NCBI RefSeq assembly: GCF_900187395.1
Contig: NZ_FYEZ01000001.1
Location: 372,001-436,000, forward strand
DNA from: Kytococcus aerolatus
GTDB lineage: Bacteria; Actinomycetota; Actinomycetes; Actinomycetales; Dermatophilaceae
Direction of reading: 5' to 3'
DNA: 64,000 nt
Part shown: positions 1 to 9,249 of the stretch, in pieces
Layout: each line of letters starts with the position of its first letter
Numbering within the stretch: the first letter of the stretch is position 1
Notes under the pieces: model-generated
Told to the model about the DNA's origin: nothing
Databases searched by the model: none
The model's input: the letters and a program-made list of their open reading frames with translations, nothing else
Position numbers and translations under genes: made by a program

Positions 1-590
1 GTGTAGCCCGAGCGGCAGACCAGCACCGCGTGCCCCTTCCACTCGGCATCGAGGAAGGACATGAAGTCCGGGTGGTCGGTGGGAAGGCCGACGGCCCCCA
101 TGACCTCGTCCGCCTTCGGTCCCTGGACGGCGACGATGCCGTGCTCGGTGTGCTCGTCGACCACGGTGACCCCGGGAGCGTCCTGCGCGGCCGCCTCCGT
201 GAGCAGGGTCGCCACCTCGGTGGCATTGCTGGCGTTGGGGACGAGGAAGACCTCCTCGTCGCTGCGCAGGTACTGGATGAGGTCGTCGACGACGCCACCG
301 TCGGGGGCGCAGCACAGCGTGTACTGGGCCCTCCCCGGCTCGATGCGCGAGAGGTCGTTGGTGAGGCAGCGGTTGACGAGCTCCGCCGCGCCCGGGCCGG
401 TCACCCGGACCTTGCCCATGTGGGAGACGTCGAAGAGGCCCACGGCCTGGCGGGTGGCGTGGTGCTCGGCCTTGACGCCGCCACCGGGAAACTCGATCGG
501 CATGTCCCAGCCGCCGAAGTCGGCCATCTTGGCGCCGGCGGCGGTGTGGCGGTCGTGGAGGGGCGAGTGCTTGAGCGCGGAATCAGTCAT
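1..590 (-). CDS. gcvT: Glycine cleavage T protein (aminomethyltransferase), 3' part missing
   Basis: The first 196 codons of an aminomethyltransferase are present; the rest lies beyond the left edge of the window. GcvT takes the aminomethyl group from lipoyl-GcvH, releases ammonia and passes the C1 unit to tetrahydrofolate. The N-terminus (MTDSALKHSPLHDRHTAAGA) and the segments GGWDMPIEF, GLFDVSHMGKVRVTG and QYTLCCAPDGGVVDD are typical of the family. The start ATG at 590 has no ribosome binding site. Instead a TACCGT hexamer lies exactly 6 nt upstream, suggesting a leaderless transcript. It diverges from pepA. The lipoate genes further along fit its dependence on a lipoyl carrier. Confidence 0.95.
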   Translation of the reverse strand, partial: MTDSALKHSPLHDRHTAAGAKMADFGGWDMPIEFPGGGVKAEHHATRQAVGLFDVSHMGKVRVTGPGAAELVNRCLTNDLSRIEPGRAQYTLCCAPDGGVVDDLIQYLRSDEEVFLVPNASNATEVATLLTEAAAQDAPGVTVVDEHTEHGIVAVQGPKADEVMGAVGLPTDHPDFMSFLDAEWKGHAVLVCRSGY

Positions 591-596
591 GCCCCG

Positions 597-602
597 ACGG
601 TA
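597..602 (-). promoter_or_regulatory. Putative -10 element for leaderless gcvT
   Basis: On the minus strand TACCGT is followed by 6 nt and then the gcvT ATG. This spacing puts the transcription start at the A of the start codon. No clear -35 is seen. The same arrangement recurs before lipB, the RDD gene and the cupin gene in this window. Confidence 0.5.
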
Positions 603-684
603 CCGGTGACGCCCGTCACGTCGCGGGACGCGGCGCACGTAGGCTGGGGAACCACACGCCGCACCACCGATGACAGGAGTACGC

Positions 685-2259
685 ATGTCGAACGCGCCCT
701 TCGAGCTCAACCCCTTCGATCTCGAGCTCACGGCCGCCGGGGCCTCCCCCGCCGAGGTCGAGGCCAAGGCCCTCGTGCTCGGCGCGTGGACCGTGGACGG
801 CAGGGCCCAGCTGGCCGACGTGGAGCTGCCGGCCGAGGCCACCGAGGCCATCACCGCCGCCCTGACCACCCTGAAGGCCACCGGCAAGCAGGACAGCACC
901 ACCGTGCTGGCCGGGGCCGCTGGCGTGAAGGCCCCCCTGGTCGTCGTGGCCGGGCTGGGCGAGCAGGGCGCCGCGGCGTCGACCACCAACGAGCGGATCC
1001 GCCGCGCCGCGGGTGCCGCCGTCCGCGCCGCTGCCGGCGCCGAGAGCGTCGCCCTGGCCCTGCCAGCTGCCGACACCGACGCAGCGGTCGCCGCGGCCGA
1101 GGGCGCTGTCCTCGGCGTCTACGCCGACACCCGGTTCAAGAGCACGATCGGGGCCGACGACGAGGTGGAGGCCGAGGCCCCCGAGGCGCGACGCCTGCTG
1201 GTGTGCGCCCCGGCGGGTGAGGGCCTGGAGCAGGGCCTCGCCCGCGCCCTCGTCCTGGGCCGCCAGATGGCCTACACCCGCGACCTGGTGAACACCCCGG
1301 CCAACCTCCTGTACCCCGAGTCCTTCGTGGCCTCCGTGCAGGCCCACGCCCCCGAGGGCGTCGAGATCGAGGTCATCGACGACGAGCAGCTCCGGGAGAT
1401 GGGCGCCGGCGCGATCTACGGCGTCGGCATGGGCTCGGCCCGCAAGCCGCGCGTGGCGGTCCTGCGCTACCGGGGCAAGGGTGGCAAGCACCTGTCCATG
1501 GTGGGCAAGGGCATCACCTTCGACACCGGCGGCATCTCGCTGAAGCCGGCGCAGGGCATGACCACCATGAAGTGCGACATGGGTGGTGCCGCCGCCGTCG
1601 CCGGCGCCGTCTTCGCCGCGGCCGAGCTGGGGCTGGAGAACGCCGTGACCGGTTACCTGGCCCTCGCCGAGAACATGCCCTCGGCCAACGCCCAGCGTCC
1701 CGGCGACGTCGTCACCGCCCTCAACGGTCTCACCGTGGAGGTGCTCAACACCGACGCCGAGGGTCGCCTGGCCATGTGCGACGCCCTGGTCATGGCCTCC
1801 CGCGAGAACCCCGACGTGCTCGTCGACATCGCCACGCTGACCGGTGCCGCCGTCATGGCCCTGGGTGACCGCACCATCGGCGTGATGTCCAACGACGACG
1901 AGCTGCGCGCCGCCGTGGCCGGGACCTCCGAGCGCACCGGTGAACCGATCGTCGGGATGCCGATCCCCGAGGAGGTCCCCGAGCAGCTCGTCTCCCCGGT
2001 GGCGGACCTCAAGAACATCACCGGCTACGGCAAGCCCTGCGGCATGCAGTCCGCCGCCGCCTACCTGCAGCGCTTCGTCGGCGCCGTCGGCGGCGAGGAC
2101 CACGTCACGGGCGACGCCGAGCAGATCATGTGGGCGCACCTGGACATCGCCGGCCCGGCCTTCCACGAGGGCTCCCCGTGGGGCTACACCCCCGCCGGCG
2201 GGACCGGCTCGGGTGTCCGCACCCTGCTGGCCCTGGCCGAGGAGCTGCCGCTCGCCTGA
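685..2259 (+). CDS. pepA: Leucyl aminopeptidase, family M17
   Basis: A 524-residue cytosolic M17 aminopeptidase that removes N-terminal amino acids from peptides using two metal ions. The metal-site and catalytic signatures are present: VGKGITFDTGG at about residues 273-283, with the metal-ligand lysine K275, and NTDAEGRL at 355-362. The length is normal. An in-frame ATG lies at 670, but AGGAG at 675-679 sits 5 nt before the ATG at 685, giving the N-terminus MSNAPFEL, so 685 is preferred. It is transcribed away from gcvT and followed by a strong hairpin terminator, so it is probably monocistronic. Confidence 0.95.
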   Translation: MSNAPFELNPFDLELTAAGASPAEVEAKALVLGAWTVDGRAQLADVELPAEATEAITAALTTLKATGKQDSTTVLAGAAGVKAPLVVVAGLGEQGAAASTTNERIRRAAGAAVRAAAGAESVALALPAADTDAAVAAAEGAVLGVYADTRFKSTIGADDEVEAEAPEARRLLVCAPAGEGLEQGLARALVLGRQMAYTRDLVNTPANLLYPESFVASVQAHAPEGVEIEVIDDEQLREMGAGAIYGVGMGSARKPRVAVLRYRGKGGKHLSMVGKGITFDTGGISLKPAQGMTTMKCDMGGAAAVAGAVFAAAELGLENAVTGYLALAENMPSANAQRPGDVVTALNGLTVEVLNTDAEGRLAMCDALVMASRENPDVLVDIATLTGAAVMALGDRTIGVMSNDDELRAAVAGTSERTGEPIVGMPIPEEVPEQLVSPVADLKNITGYGKPCGMQSAAAYLQRFVGAVGGEDHVTGDAEQIMWAHLDIAGPAFHEGSPWGYTPAGGTGSGVRTLLALAEELPLA

Positions 2260-2275
2260 GGCACGCCCCGGACCG

Positions 2276-2317
2276 ACGAGACGGCCCCACCGCCAGCTGG
2301 CGGTGGGGCCGTCTCGT
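2276..2317 (+). terminator. Hairpin terminator after pepA
   Basis: A perfect 19-bp stem with loop AGCT begins 17 nt after the pepA stop. There is no U-tract, as is common in high-GC actinobacteria. It separates pepA from lpdA. Confidence 0.85.
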
Positions 2318-2535
2318 GCGTGCGAGGGTCAGACGCTCCTCCGCCCGAACACCTGCTGGGCGCCCGAGGTGTCCGGAGCGCGCGGACGGTCCACCGTGCC
2401 CTGGCCCCCTCAGCGGCGCGTCCACCGGTTTTCACGGCCGCGGCGTGAGCGGGGTCACTCCCCCATGGCACGATGACCCCGATCAGCGGTCTGCACAGGG
2501 CGGGCCGCCGCACCCGATCCCCGCAAGGAGCACGC

Positions 2536-3918
2536 ATGCCGAGCACGCAGCCGACGCACGACCTGGTCATCCTCGGAGGAGGCAGCGGTGGTTACGCAGC
2601 CGCCCTGCGCGCCGCCGAGCTCGGCCTGACCGTCGCCCTGGTCGAGAAGGGCAAGCTGGGCGGCACCTGCCTGCACCAGGGCTGCGTCCCCACCAAGGCC
2701 CTCCTGCACGCCGCCGAGGTGGCCGACTCCACCCGGGACAGCGCGAGCTTCGGCGTGCGCTCGGTCTTCGAGGGCATCGACATGCCGGCCGTCAACGCCT
2801 ACAAGGACGGTGTGATCGGTCGCCTCCACAAGGGCCTGCAGGGCCTGGTCAAGGCCCGCAAGGTGGAGTACGTGGAGGGCGAGGGCCGCCTCACCGCCCC
2901 GAACACCGTCACCGTCGACGGCCGCGAACTCGTCGGCAAGGACGTCGTCCTGGCCACCGGGTCGCGCCCCAAGCTCATCCCCGGCCTCGAGGTCGGGGGT
3001 CGCGTCATGACCTCCGAGCAGGCCCTGCAGCTCGACTGGGTCCCGGAGAAGGTCGTCGTCCTGGGCGGCGGCGTCATCGGGGTGGAGTTCGCCAGCGTCT
3101 TCACGAGCTTCGGCGCCCAGGTGACCGTCGTCGAGGGCCTGGACCGCATCATCCCGGCGGAGGACGAGGCCGTGAGCAAGACCCTCCTGCGCGCCTTCAA
3201 GAAGCGCAAGATCGACGTGAGGACCGGCGTCCGCTTCCAGGGTGTCGAGAACCGGGAGGACGGCGTGACCGTCCAGCTCGAGGACGGCACCTCCCTGGAG
3301 GCCGACATCCTCCTGGTGGCCATCGGCCGCGGCCCGGTCACCGAGGGTCTGGGCTACGAGGAGGCCGGCGTCGAGATGGACCGCGGCTTCGTCCTGACCA
3401 ACGAGGACCTGCAGACGAACGTCGAGCACGTCTGGGCGGTCGGCGACATCGTCCCCGGCCTGCAGCTGGCCCATCGCGGCTTCGCCCAGGGCATCTTCGT
3501 GGCCGAGAAGATCGCCGGCCTGGAGCCCGCGCGCATCGACGAGTCGGGCATCCCGCGGGTCACCTACTGCGACCCGGAGATCGCCTCCGTGGGCCTCACC
3601 GAGGCCGCGGCGAAGGAGAAGTACGGCGCCGACTCCGTGGAGGCGCTGGAGTACAACCTGGGCGGCAACGGCAAGAGCCAGATCCTGGCCACCGCCGGCT
3701 TCGTGAAGCTGGTGCGCCAGAAGGACGGTCCCGTCGTCGGCATCCACATGGTGGGCGCCCGCATGGGTGAGCAGGTCGGCGAGGCCCAGCTCATCTACAA
3801 CTGGGAGGCCCTGCCGGAGGAGGTCGCGGCCCTCATCCACGCCCACCCGACCCAGAACGAGGCGCTCGGCGAGGCCCACCTGGCGCTCGCGGGCAAGCCG
3901 CTGCACGCCCACGCCTGA
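2536..3918 (+). CDS. lpdA: Dihydrolipoamide dehydrogenase (E3)
   Basis: A 460-residue FAD/NAD flavoprotein that reoxidises dihydrolipoyl groups of 2-oxoacid dehydrogenases and the glycine cleavage system. It has an N-terminal FAD-binding GGGSGGYAAA, the redox disulfide C45-X4-C50 in GGTCLHQGCVPTK, an NAD-binding GGGVIGVEFA, and the C-terminal HAHPTQNE (H437, E442) of the active-site His-Glu pair. An in-frame ATG exists at 2473, but AAGGAG at 2525-2530 directs the ATG at 2536. It is followed 132 nt downstream by the E2 gene on the same strand, so E3 and E2 form a functional pair. Confidence 0.96.
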   Translation: MPSTQPTHDLVILGGGSGGYAAALRAAELGLTVALVEKGKLGGTCLHQGCVPTKALLHAAEVADSTRDSASFGVRSVFEGIDMPAVNAYKDGVIGRLHKGLQGLVKARKVEYVEGEGRLTAPNTVTVDGRELVGKDVVLATGSRPKLIPGLEVGGRVMTSEQALQLDWVPEKVVVLGGGVIGVEFASVFTSFGAQVTVVEGLDRIIPAEDEAVSKTLLRAFKKRKIDVRTGVRFQGVENREDGVTVQLEDGTSLEADILLVAIGRGPVTEGLGYEEAGVEMDRGFVLTNEDLQTNVEHVWAVGDIVPGLQLAHRGFAQGIFVAEKIAGLEPARIDESGIPRVTYCDPEIASVGLTEAAAKEKYGADSVEALEYNLGGNGKSQILATAGFVKLVRQKDGPVVGIHMVGARMGEQVGEAQLIYNWEALPEEVAALIHAHPTQNEALGEAHLALAGKPLHAHA

Positions 3919-4050
3919 CCCGCCGGCCCGTCCGGACACCCAGCCAGGCCGGCGGTTCCTCACCCAGGTGGAGCCGCCGGCCTGCGAAGGTGGACAATGG
4001 GTGAGCAAAGGGCCTGCCAGGACCGTTGACGATCCAATGAGGAGTACTTC

Positions 4051-5907
4051 ATGTCCGAGAAGGTGACGATGCCGGAGCTCGGCGAGTCGGTGACCGAGGG
4101 CACCGTGACCCGCTGGCTCAAGGCCGTGGGTGACGAGGTGGCGGTCGACGAGCCGCTGCTCGAGGTGTCGACCGACAAGGTCGACACCGAGATCCCCTCC
4201 CCCGTGGCGGGTGTGCTCCAGGAGATCCTCGCCGAGGAGGACGACACCGTCGAGGTCGGCGGCGAGCTGGCCGTGATCGGCGACGGCGAGGCCTCTGGCG
4301 GGTCCGACGACTCCGCCGACGAGGAGCCGGCCGAGGCCGAGGAGCCCGAGCAGGACGAGGAGCCCGAGCAGGACGAGGAGCCCGCCGAGGAGCCCGAGAA
4401 GGCGGAGAAGGCCGAGGAGAAGCCGGCCAAGAAGTCCTCCGGCGGCGAGGGCGGCCAGACCGTCACCATGCCGGAGCTCGGCGAGTCGGTGACCGAGGGC
4501 ACCGTCACCCGCTGGCTCAAGGAGGAGGGTGACGAGGTCGAGGTCGACGAGCCGCTGCTCGAGGTCTCGACCGACAAGGTCGACACCGAGATCCCCTCCC
4601 CCTACGCCGGTGTCCTGAGCAAGATCATCGCCGGCGAGGACGACACCGTCGAGGTCGGCGGTGAGCTGGGCGTGATCGGCGGTGAGGCCGGTGCCTCCGA
4701 GTCCAACGACACGGAGTCCGACGAAGAGACCACGGACCCCGAGGGTGCCGCGGACGCCGACGAGGAGCTCCAGGAGGAGGCCGTCGAGGAGGCCGAGGAG
4801 AAGTCGGAGAAGTCCGAGCCGAAGAAGGCCTCCCCGAAGCAGGACACCCCGAAGAAGGAGTCCGCCCCGGCCGAGAAGCCGAAGAAGCCGGCGGGCAAGG
4901 GCGACGCGATCGACGCCGACGTCTACGTGACCCCGCTGGTCCGCAAGCTGGCCAAGCAGCACGGTGTGGACCTGGCGAGCATCGAGGGTTCCGGCATCGG
5001 TGGCCGCATCCGCAAGCAGGACGTGCTGGCTGCCGCCGAGGGCGCGGGTGCCGAGGAGAAGGCCCCCGGGCAGACCGAGCAGACCGAGCAGACCGAGCAG
5101 AAGCCTGCCCAGGAGACCCCGAAGCAGGCTCCGAAGAGCGAGCAGAAGGCCTCGCAGCCGGCCCGCTCCGGTAGCTCCGGCGCGTTGCAGGACCTGCAGG
5201 CCAAGCGCGGCACCACCGAGAAGATGAGCCGCCTGCGCAAGGTCATCGCCCAGCGGATGATGGAGTCGCTGCAGGTCTCGGCCCAGCTGACCACCGTCGT
5301 CGAGGTGGACGTCACCAAGGTGGCCCGCCTCCGCGACCGCGCCAAGAAGGACTTCCAGGCTCGCGAGGGCGTCAAGCTCTCCTTCCTGCCCTTCTTCGCC
5401 ATGGCGGCGATCGACGCGCTCAAGGAGCACCCGACCGTCAACGCCTCGCTGGAGGGTGACGAGATCGTCTACCACGCCCAGGAGAACCTGGGCATGGCCG
5501 TCGACACCGACAAGGGTCTGCTGGTCCCGGTCATCAAGGACGCCGGTTCGCTGAACATCGCCGGCATCGCCCGGAAGATCGATGACCTGGCCAACCGCAC
5601 CCGGGACAACAAGATCGGCCCGGACGAGCTGAGCGGCGCCACCTTCACGCTGACCAACACCGGGTCGCGCGGCGCCCTGTTCGACACGCCGATCATCAAC
5701 CAGCCGAACGTCGCGATCCTCGGTACCGGTGCGGTCGTCAAGCGCCCCGTCGTGACCACCGACGAGGACGGCCTGGAGACCATCGCCATCCGCTCGATGG
5801 TGTACCTGGCCCTGTCCTACGACCACCAGATCGTGGACGGCGCCGACGCCGCCCGCTTCCTGAACACCATGAAGCAGCGTCTGGAGGAGGGCCACTTCGA
5901 GGTCTGA
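4051..5907 (+). CDS. sucB: Dihydrolipoamide acyltransferase (E2) with two lipoyl domains; probably succinyltransferase
   Basis: A 618-residue E2 core of a 2-oxoacid dehydrogenase complex. Order: lipoyl domain 1 (lipoyl lysine K43 in STDKVDTE), an acidic Glu/Pro linker, lipoyl domain 2 (K176 in the same motif), an acidic then Lys-rich linker, the peripheral-subunit-binding domain from about 291 ([15 protein letters not shown]), another linker with EQT repeats, and the catalytic domain ending in YDHQIVDG with H592 and D596. Actinobacterial two-lipoyl E2 proteins usually serve the 2-oxoglutarate and often also the pyruvate complex, so the substrate is inferred. GAGGAG lies 6 nt before the ATG. 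The two lipoyl segments are nearly identical at the DNA level. No E1 gene is in the window. Confidence 0.9.
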   Translation: MSEKVTMPELGESVTEGTVTRWLKAVGDEVAVDEPLLEVSTDKVDTEIPSPVAGVLQEILAEEDDTVEVGGELAVIGDGEASGGSDDSADEEPAEAEEPEQDEEPEQDEEPAEEPEKAEKAEEKPAKKSSGGEGGQTVTMPELGESVTEGTVTRWLKEEGDEVEVDEPLLEVSTDKVDTEIPSPYAGVLSKIIAGEDDTVEVGGELGVIGGEAGASESNDTESDEETTDPEGAADADEELQEEAVEEAEEKSEKSEPKKASPKQDTPKKESAPAEKPKKPAGKGDAIDADVYVTPLVRKLAKQHGVDLASIEGSGIGGRIRKQDVLAAAEGAGAEEKAPGQTEQTEQTEQKPAQETPKQAPKSEQKASQPARSGSSGALQDLQAKRGTTEKMSRLRKVIAQRMMESLQVSAQLTTVVEVDVTKVARLRDRAKKDFQAREGVKLSFLPFFAMAAIDALKEHPTVNASLEGDEIVYHAQENLGMAVDTDKGLLVPVIKDAGSLNIAGIARKIDDLANRTRDNKIGPDELSGATFTLTNTGSRGALFDTPIINQPNVAILGTGAVVKRPVVTTDEDGLETIAIRSMVYLALSYDHQIVDGADAARFLNTMKQRLEEGHFEV

Positions 5908-5926
5908 TCCCTCCCGGCCCCTGGTT

Positions 5927-5966
5927 CCCGCAGGCCCCCACCGCACGCGCGGTGGGGGCCTGCGGG
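5927..5966. terminator. Bidirectional terminator between sucB and the pseudokinase gene
   Basis: A perfect 18-bp stem with loop ACGC lies between the convergent stops at 5907 and 5995. It can terminate transcripts from both sides. Confidence 0.85.
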
Positions 5967-5994
5967 CGTGCAGGGCGCCCGGTCGCAGCGCGGG

Positions 5995-7302
5995 TCAGCT
6001 CGTCCAGTCGACGAGACGCCACCCGTCCCCGGTCGGTCGCAGGGTGAGCCGCATCGCCTCGGTGACCTCCTGCCGCCCCACCCGGCGGGTGACCGTGGCC
6101 AGGACCTCGTGGGTCCGCCCCTCGACCGACTCCACGCTCAACCCGTCCACGCTGTACACGACCTGCCCCAGGAGCTCTCCCTCGGCGGCTCCCGCTCGAC
6201 CCTCCGTGCTGGCCTCCCAGGCGGCCAGGTCACGCTGCCACGCCGGCCCCCCGGGGTGGAGCACCCGCGCCAGCGCCTCCTCGTCCTGCTCCGCCCACGC
6301 CCGGGCCCGTCCGTCCAGCAGCTGCTGCACCTGCCGGGCCGTGGGTTCCTCGGCGGCACGGCTCTCGACCGGCACCGGAACGCCGGTGGAGGTGGAGGAG
6401 GCCGACGGGGTGCGACGTGGGGCAGCGCTTCGCCCAGCGGGCTCCGCCACCTCGCCCGCCCCGGACGGCTCGCTCGGCTCAGCGGACTCCGCGTCCCCCG
6501 TCGGAGCCGCCTCCGAGGTGGCGCTGGGGGCGGGCGCCTCCACCGCCGTGGCCGCCCCGTCCTGCCCACCGTCCGGGGCCACGAGGGCGACCCCCGCGAC
6601 CCCGACCAGCACGAGGGCGGCCGCCACCACCACCGGTCGCCGCCAACCCCGCGGCCGGCGGGGCTGCTGCTCCCCGTCGGCCGCCGCCCGGAAGTCGGCC
6701 ACCAGGGCGGCCAGCTCGTCCCGCTGCGCCTCCCCTGCCCGGTCGTCCGCCTCCGCCCGCGACGACTCCCCGGGGAGCAGCAGCCCCAGCGGCGCCGGCC
6801 CGGCCTCCCCCGCCGGACCGGCCCCCTCCGGCCGGTCCGTCCCGGGGTCACCCGGCTCGCCAGGCCCCGCCACCGGCGCGTCCCCGAGCTCCTGCGTGCC
6901 GCACACGACCAGTGCCGTCATGGAGGGGCGAGCCTCCGGCACGCTGCGGAGAGCACGGGAGAGCGCCGTGCGCAGGGAGTCCGGCAGCTCCCAGGGCACG
7001 TCCTGCACGAGCCGTTCCACCGTGGCCGCCAGGTCGAAGGTGTCGGAGGCCGGGGAGGGTGCGTCCCCGTCGAGCACCTCCGGGGCGCCCCGCCACCACG
7101 GGTCGGCCCCCGCGGGGTCGGCCGGCAGGAGCCGGAAGCCCCCGTCCAGGGTGCGTTCGAGGCAGGCCGGGGTCACCCCGCCGTGCACCGCCCCCGCCGT
7201 GTGGAGCCGGGCCAGGTCCGCCCCCACCTGCCGCAGCAGGTCGCACACCTCGGGGGCGGAGGGCGTCCACCCCTCGTCGAGAAGTTCGCTGAGCCGTGTC
7301 AT
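5995..7302 (-). CDS. Membrane pseudokinase with NTF2-like extracytoplasmic domain
   Basis: A 435-residue protein that I do not recognise as a named gene. The N-terminal 170 residues resemble the C-lobe of a Ser/Thr kinase: LHTAGAVHGGVTP at the place of the catalytic loop, RGAPEVL like the APE motif, SDTFDLAATVERL, and a C-terminal RSVPEARPSM. The Gly-rich loop, the VAIK lysine, the catalytic Asp (HGG here) and a DFG are all missing, so it should not phosphorylate. A charged linker, one transmembrane helix (about 225-250, PVVVAAALVLVGVAGVALV) and a Ser/Ala-rich stretch follow. The last 110 residues (RARAWAEQDEEALARVLHPGG to WRLVDWTS) look like an NTF2-like fold. The ATG at 7302 begins MTRLSELLDEGW; the open frame continues upstream without a better start. 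Confidence 0.7.
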   Translation of the reverse strand: MTRLSELLDEGWTPSAPEVCDLLRQVGADLARLHTAGAVHGGVTPACLERTLDGGFRLLPADPAGADPWWRGAPEVLDGDAPSPASDTFDLAATVERLVQDVPWELPDSLRTALSRALRSVPEARPSMTALVVCGTQELGDAPVAGPGEPGDPGTDRPEGAGPAGEAGPAPLGLLLPGESSRAEADDRAGEAQRDELAALVADFRAAADGEQQPRRPRGWRRPVVVAAALVLVGVAGVALVAPDGGQDGAATAVEAPAPSATSEAAPTGDAESAEPSEPSGAGEVAEPAGRSAAPRRTPSASSTSTGVPVPVESRAAEEPTARQVQQLLDGRARAWAEQDEEALARVLHPGGPAWQRDLAAWEASTEGRAGAAEGELLGQVVYSVDGLSVESVEGRTHEVLATVTRRVGRQEVTEAMRLTLRPTGDGWRLVDWTS

Positions 7303-7356
7303 GCCCCCCACTGTGGAGCGGGGCACCCACCCCGTGCCGGCCGTCGTCCACAGGCG

Positions 7357-7362
7357 TAGCCT
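7357..7362 (+). promoter_or_regulatory. Putative -10 element for leaderless lipB
   Basis: TAGCCT is followed by 6 nt (CTCCCC) and then the lipB ATG. There is no Shine-Dalgarno sequence, so transcription probably starts at the ATG. Confidence 0.55.
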
Positions 7363-7368
7363 CTCCCC

Positions 7369-8010
7369 ATGCGCATCGAGCACGTGGGCTTCGCACCGGA
7401 CACCGTCGACTACCTCGCGGCATGGGACCTCCAGCGGGAGACCCACGCCCGGGTCGCCGACGGCGGGGAGGACACCGTCCTCCTCCTGGAGCACACCGCG
7501 GTCTACACCGCCGGCAAGCGCACCTCCCCGCACGAGCGCCCGCTGGACGGCACCCCGGTGGTCGACGTCGACCGCGGGGGGAAGATCACCTGGCACGGCC
7601 CCGGGCAGCTCACCGGGTACCCGATCGTCCGGCTGCCCGACCCCGTCGACGTGGTGGCCTACGTGCGCCGCCTCGAGGAGATGATGATGCGGGTCTGCGC
7701 GGAGCTCGGGGTCGAGACCGCCCGCGTGGAGGGCCGCAGCGGCGTCTGGGTGCTCGCCGACGAGAAGGGCCCGGACCGCAAGATCGGCGCCATCGGGATC
7801 CGGGTGTCCCGCGACGTCGCCATGCACGGCTTCGCCCTGAACGTCGACTGCGATCTCTCCTGGGCCGAGACGATCGTCCCCTGCGGCATCGCCGACGCGG
7901 GGGTCACCAGCCTGGCCGCCGAGCTCGGCCGGGAGATCACCGTGACCGAGGTCGTGCCCCGCGTGGAGCGTCAACTGCGCGAGCTCCTGGAGGGCTGGCC
8001 CGCCCTCTGA
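7369..8010 (+). CDS. lipB: Octanoyl-[ACP]:protein N-octanoyltransferase
   Basis: A 213-residue cytosolic transferase that moves octanoyl from ACP to the lipoyl lysine of GcvH and E2 proteins, the first step of lipoate synthesis. Family signatures are [17 protein letters not shown] (K72, H76), the acyl-binding lysine K138 in [10 protein letters not shown], and the catalytic cysteine C172 in VPCGI. The length is normal. No ribosome binding site is visible and TAGCCT sits 6 nt upstream, indicating a leaderless mRNA. It lies directly before lipA, and the E2 gene carrying its target is just upstream. Confidence 0.96.
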   Translation: MRIEHVGFAPDTVDYLAAWDLQRETHARVADGGEDTVLLLEHTAVYTAGKRTSPHERPLDGTPVVDVDRGGKITWHGPGQLTGYPIVRLPDPVDVVAYVRRLEEMMMRVCAELGVETARVEGRSGVWVLADEKGPDRKIGAIGIRVSRDVAMHGFALNVDCDLSWAETIVPCGIADAGVTSLAAELGREITVTEVVPRVERQLRELLEGWPAL

Positions 8011-8049
8011 GGGGCGGACGCTCACGACCCGCCGGCACGCCGCGGGCGC

Positions 8050-8063
8050 CGGGAATGTTCCCG
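8050..8063. promoter_or_regulatory. Short palindrome in the lipA leader region
   Basis: CGGGAA-TG-TTCCCG is a perfect 6-bp inverted repeat 13 nt upstream of a possible -10 hexamer (TATCCT, 8076-8081) that would serve lipA. It could be an operator. No known regulator is recognised. Confidence 0.3.
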
Positions 8064-8170
8064 ACCCCCGCGGCGTATCCTTGAGCACCAACTGTGCCCC
8101 CACCGCCGGCGGGAGACCGCCGGGCCCCGAGGCGCGCAGACCGAGTCACCGTCAACCGCTGGGAGAACCC

Positions 8171-9193
8171 GTGACCGTCGCCCCCGAGGGCCGCCGCCTG
8201 CTGCGCGTCGAGGCCCGCAACGCCGAGACCCCCATCGAGCGGAAGCCCGAGTGGATCCGCACCACGGCCAAGATGGGCCCGGAGTACCGGGAGATCAACT
8301 CGATGGTGAAGGGCCAGGGCCTGCACACGGTGTGCCAGGAGGCCGGCTGCCCGAACATCTTCGAGTGCTGGGAGGACCGCGAGGCGACCTTCCTCATCGG
8401 CGGTGACACCTGCACCCGCCGCTGCGACTTCTGCGACATCGCCACCGGCAAGCCGATGGCCCTGGACCCCGCCGAGCCGATGAAGGTCGCGCGCTCGGTC
8501 GCCCAGATGGAGCTGCGCTACGCCACCGTCACCGGGGTGGCCCGCGACGACCAGCCCGACGGCGCCGCCCAGCTGTACGCCGACACGATCATCGCGATCC
8601 ACGAGCAGAACCCGAACACCGGCGTGGAGATCCTGCCCCCGGACTTCGGCGCGAAGCCTGAGCTCGTGCAGAAGGTCTTCGACGCCAAGCCGGAGGTCTT
8701 CGCCCACAACCTGGAGACGGTGCCGCGCATCTTCCGCCAGATCCGCCCGGCGTTCACCTACGAGAAGTCCCTCAAGGTCATCGAGATGGCCAAGGAGGAC
8801 GGGCTGCTCACGAAGTCGAACCTCATCCTGGGCATGGGCGAGGACGACCAGGAGATCCGCCAGGCGATGCGCGACCTGCGCGAGTCCGGCTGCGACATCC
8901 TGACCCTCACCCAGTACCTGCGCCCCTCGAAGCTGCACCACCCGATCGACCGGTGGGTGAAGCCGGAGGAGTTCCTCGCCCTCTCGGAGTACGGCGAGGA
9001 GCTCGGCATGAGCATCATGGCCGGCCCGCTGGTGCGTTCCTCCTACCGCGCCGGCCGCCTGTGGGCGACCACCATGCGCAAGCTGGGGCGCCCGATCCCC
9101 GAGCACCTGGCCCATCTCGGCGAGGCCGTCGACGACGGGGCCCGCCAGGAGGCCCGTACGCTGGTCGAGAAGCGGCTCGGCGCCTCCGCCTGA
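8171..9193 (+). CDS. lipA: Lipoyl synthase (radical SAM)
   Basis: A 340-residue radical SAM enzyme that inserts two sulfurs into protein-bound octanoyl chains. It carries both Fe-S cluster motifs: the auxiliary cluster C55-X4-C60-X5-C66 ([12 protein letters not shown]) and the SAM cluster C81-X3-C85-X2-C88 (CTRRCDFC). The C-terminal segment [13 protein letters not shown] is typical. A longer open frame starts at ATG 8081, but GGGAG at 8161-8165 precedes the GTG at 8171 (product [11 protein letters not shown]), giving a normal length. It works in sequence with LipB. Confidence 0.96.
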   Translation: MTVAPEGRRLLRVEARNAETPIERKPEWIRTTAKMGPEYREINSMVKGQGLHTVCQEAGCPNIFECWEDREATFLIGGDTCTRRCDFCDIATGKPMALDPAEPMKVARSVAQMELRYATVTGVARDDQPDGAAQLYADTIIAIHEQNPNTGVEILPPDFGAKPELVQKVFDAKPEVFAHNLETVPRIFRQIRPAFTYEKSLKVIEMAKEDGLLTKSNLILGMGEDDQEIRQAMRDLRESGCDILTLTQYLRPSKLHHPIDRWVKPEEFLALSEYGEELGMSIMAGPLVRSSYRAGRLWATTMRKLGRPIPEHLAHLGEAVDDGARQEARTLVEKRLGASA

Positions 9194-9249
9194 GCCCCTC
9201 TCCCCTGCGAAGACACCCACCCCTGCGAACGCGAGGACACGACAGCCGC

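Noticed and set aside
2455-5946. A long minus-strand frame across lpdA and sucB
   Set aside because: It covers two well-supported plus-strand genes and gives a low-complexity product.
8155-8165. Possible riboswitch in the lipA leader
   Set aside because: The leader from a predicted start near 8088 is about 80 nt and shows no recognisable aptamer fold.
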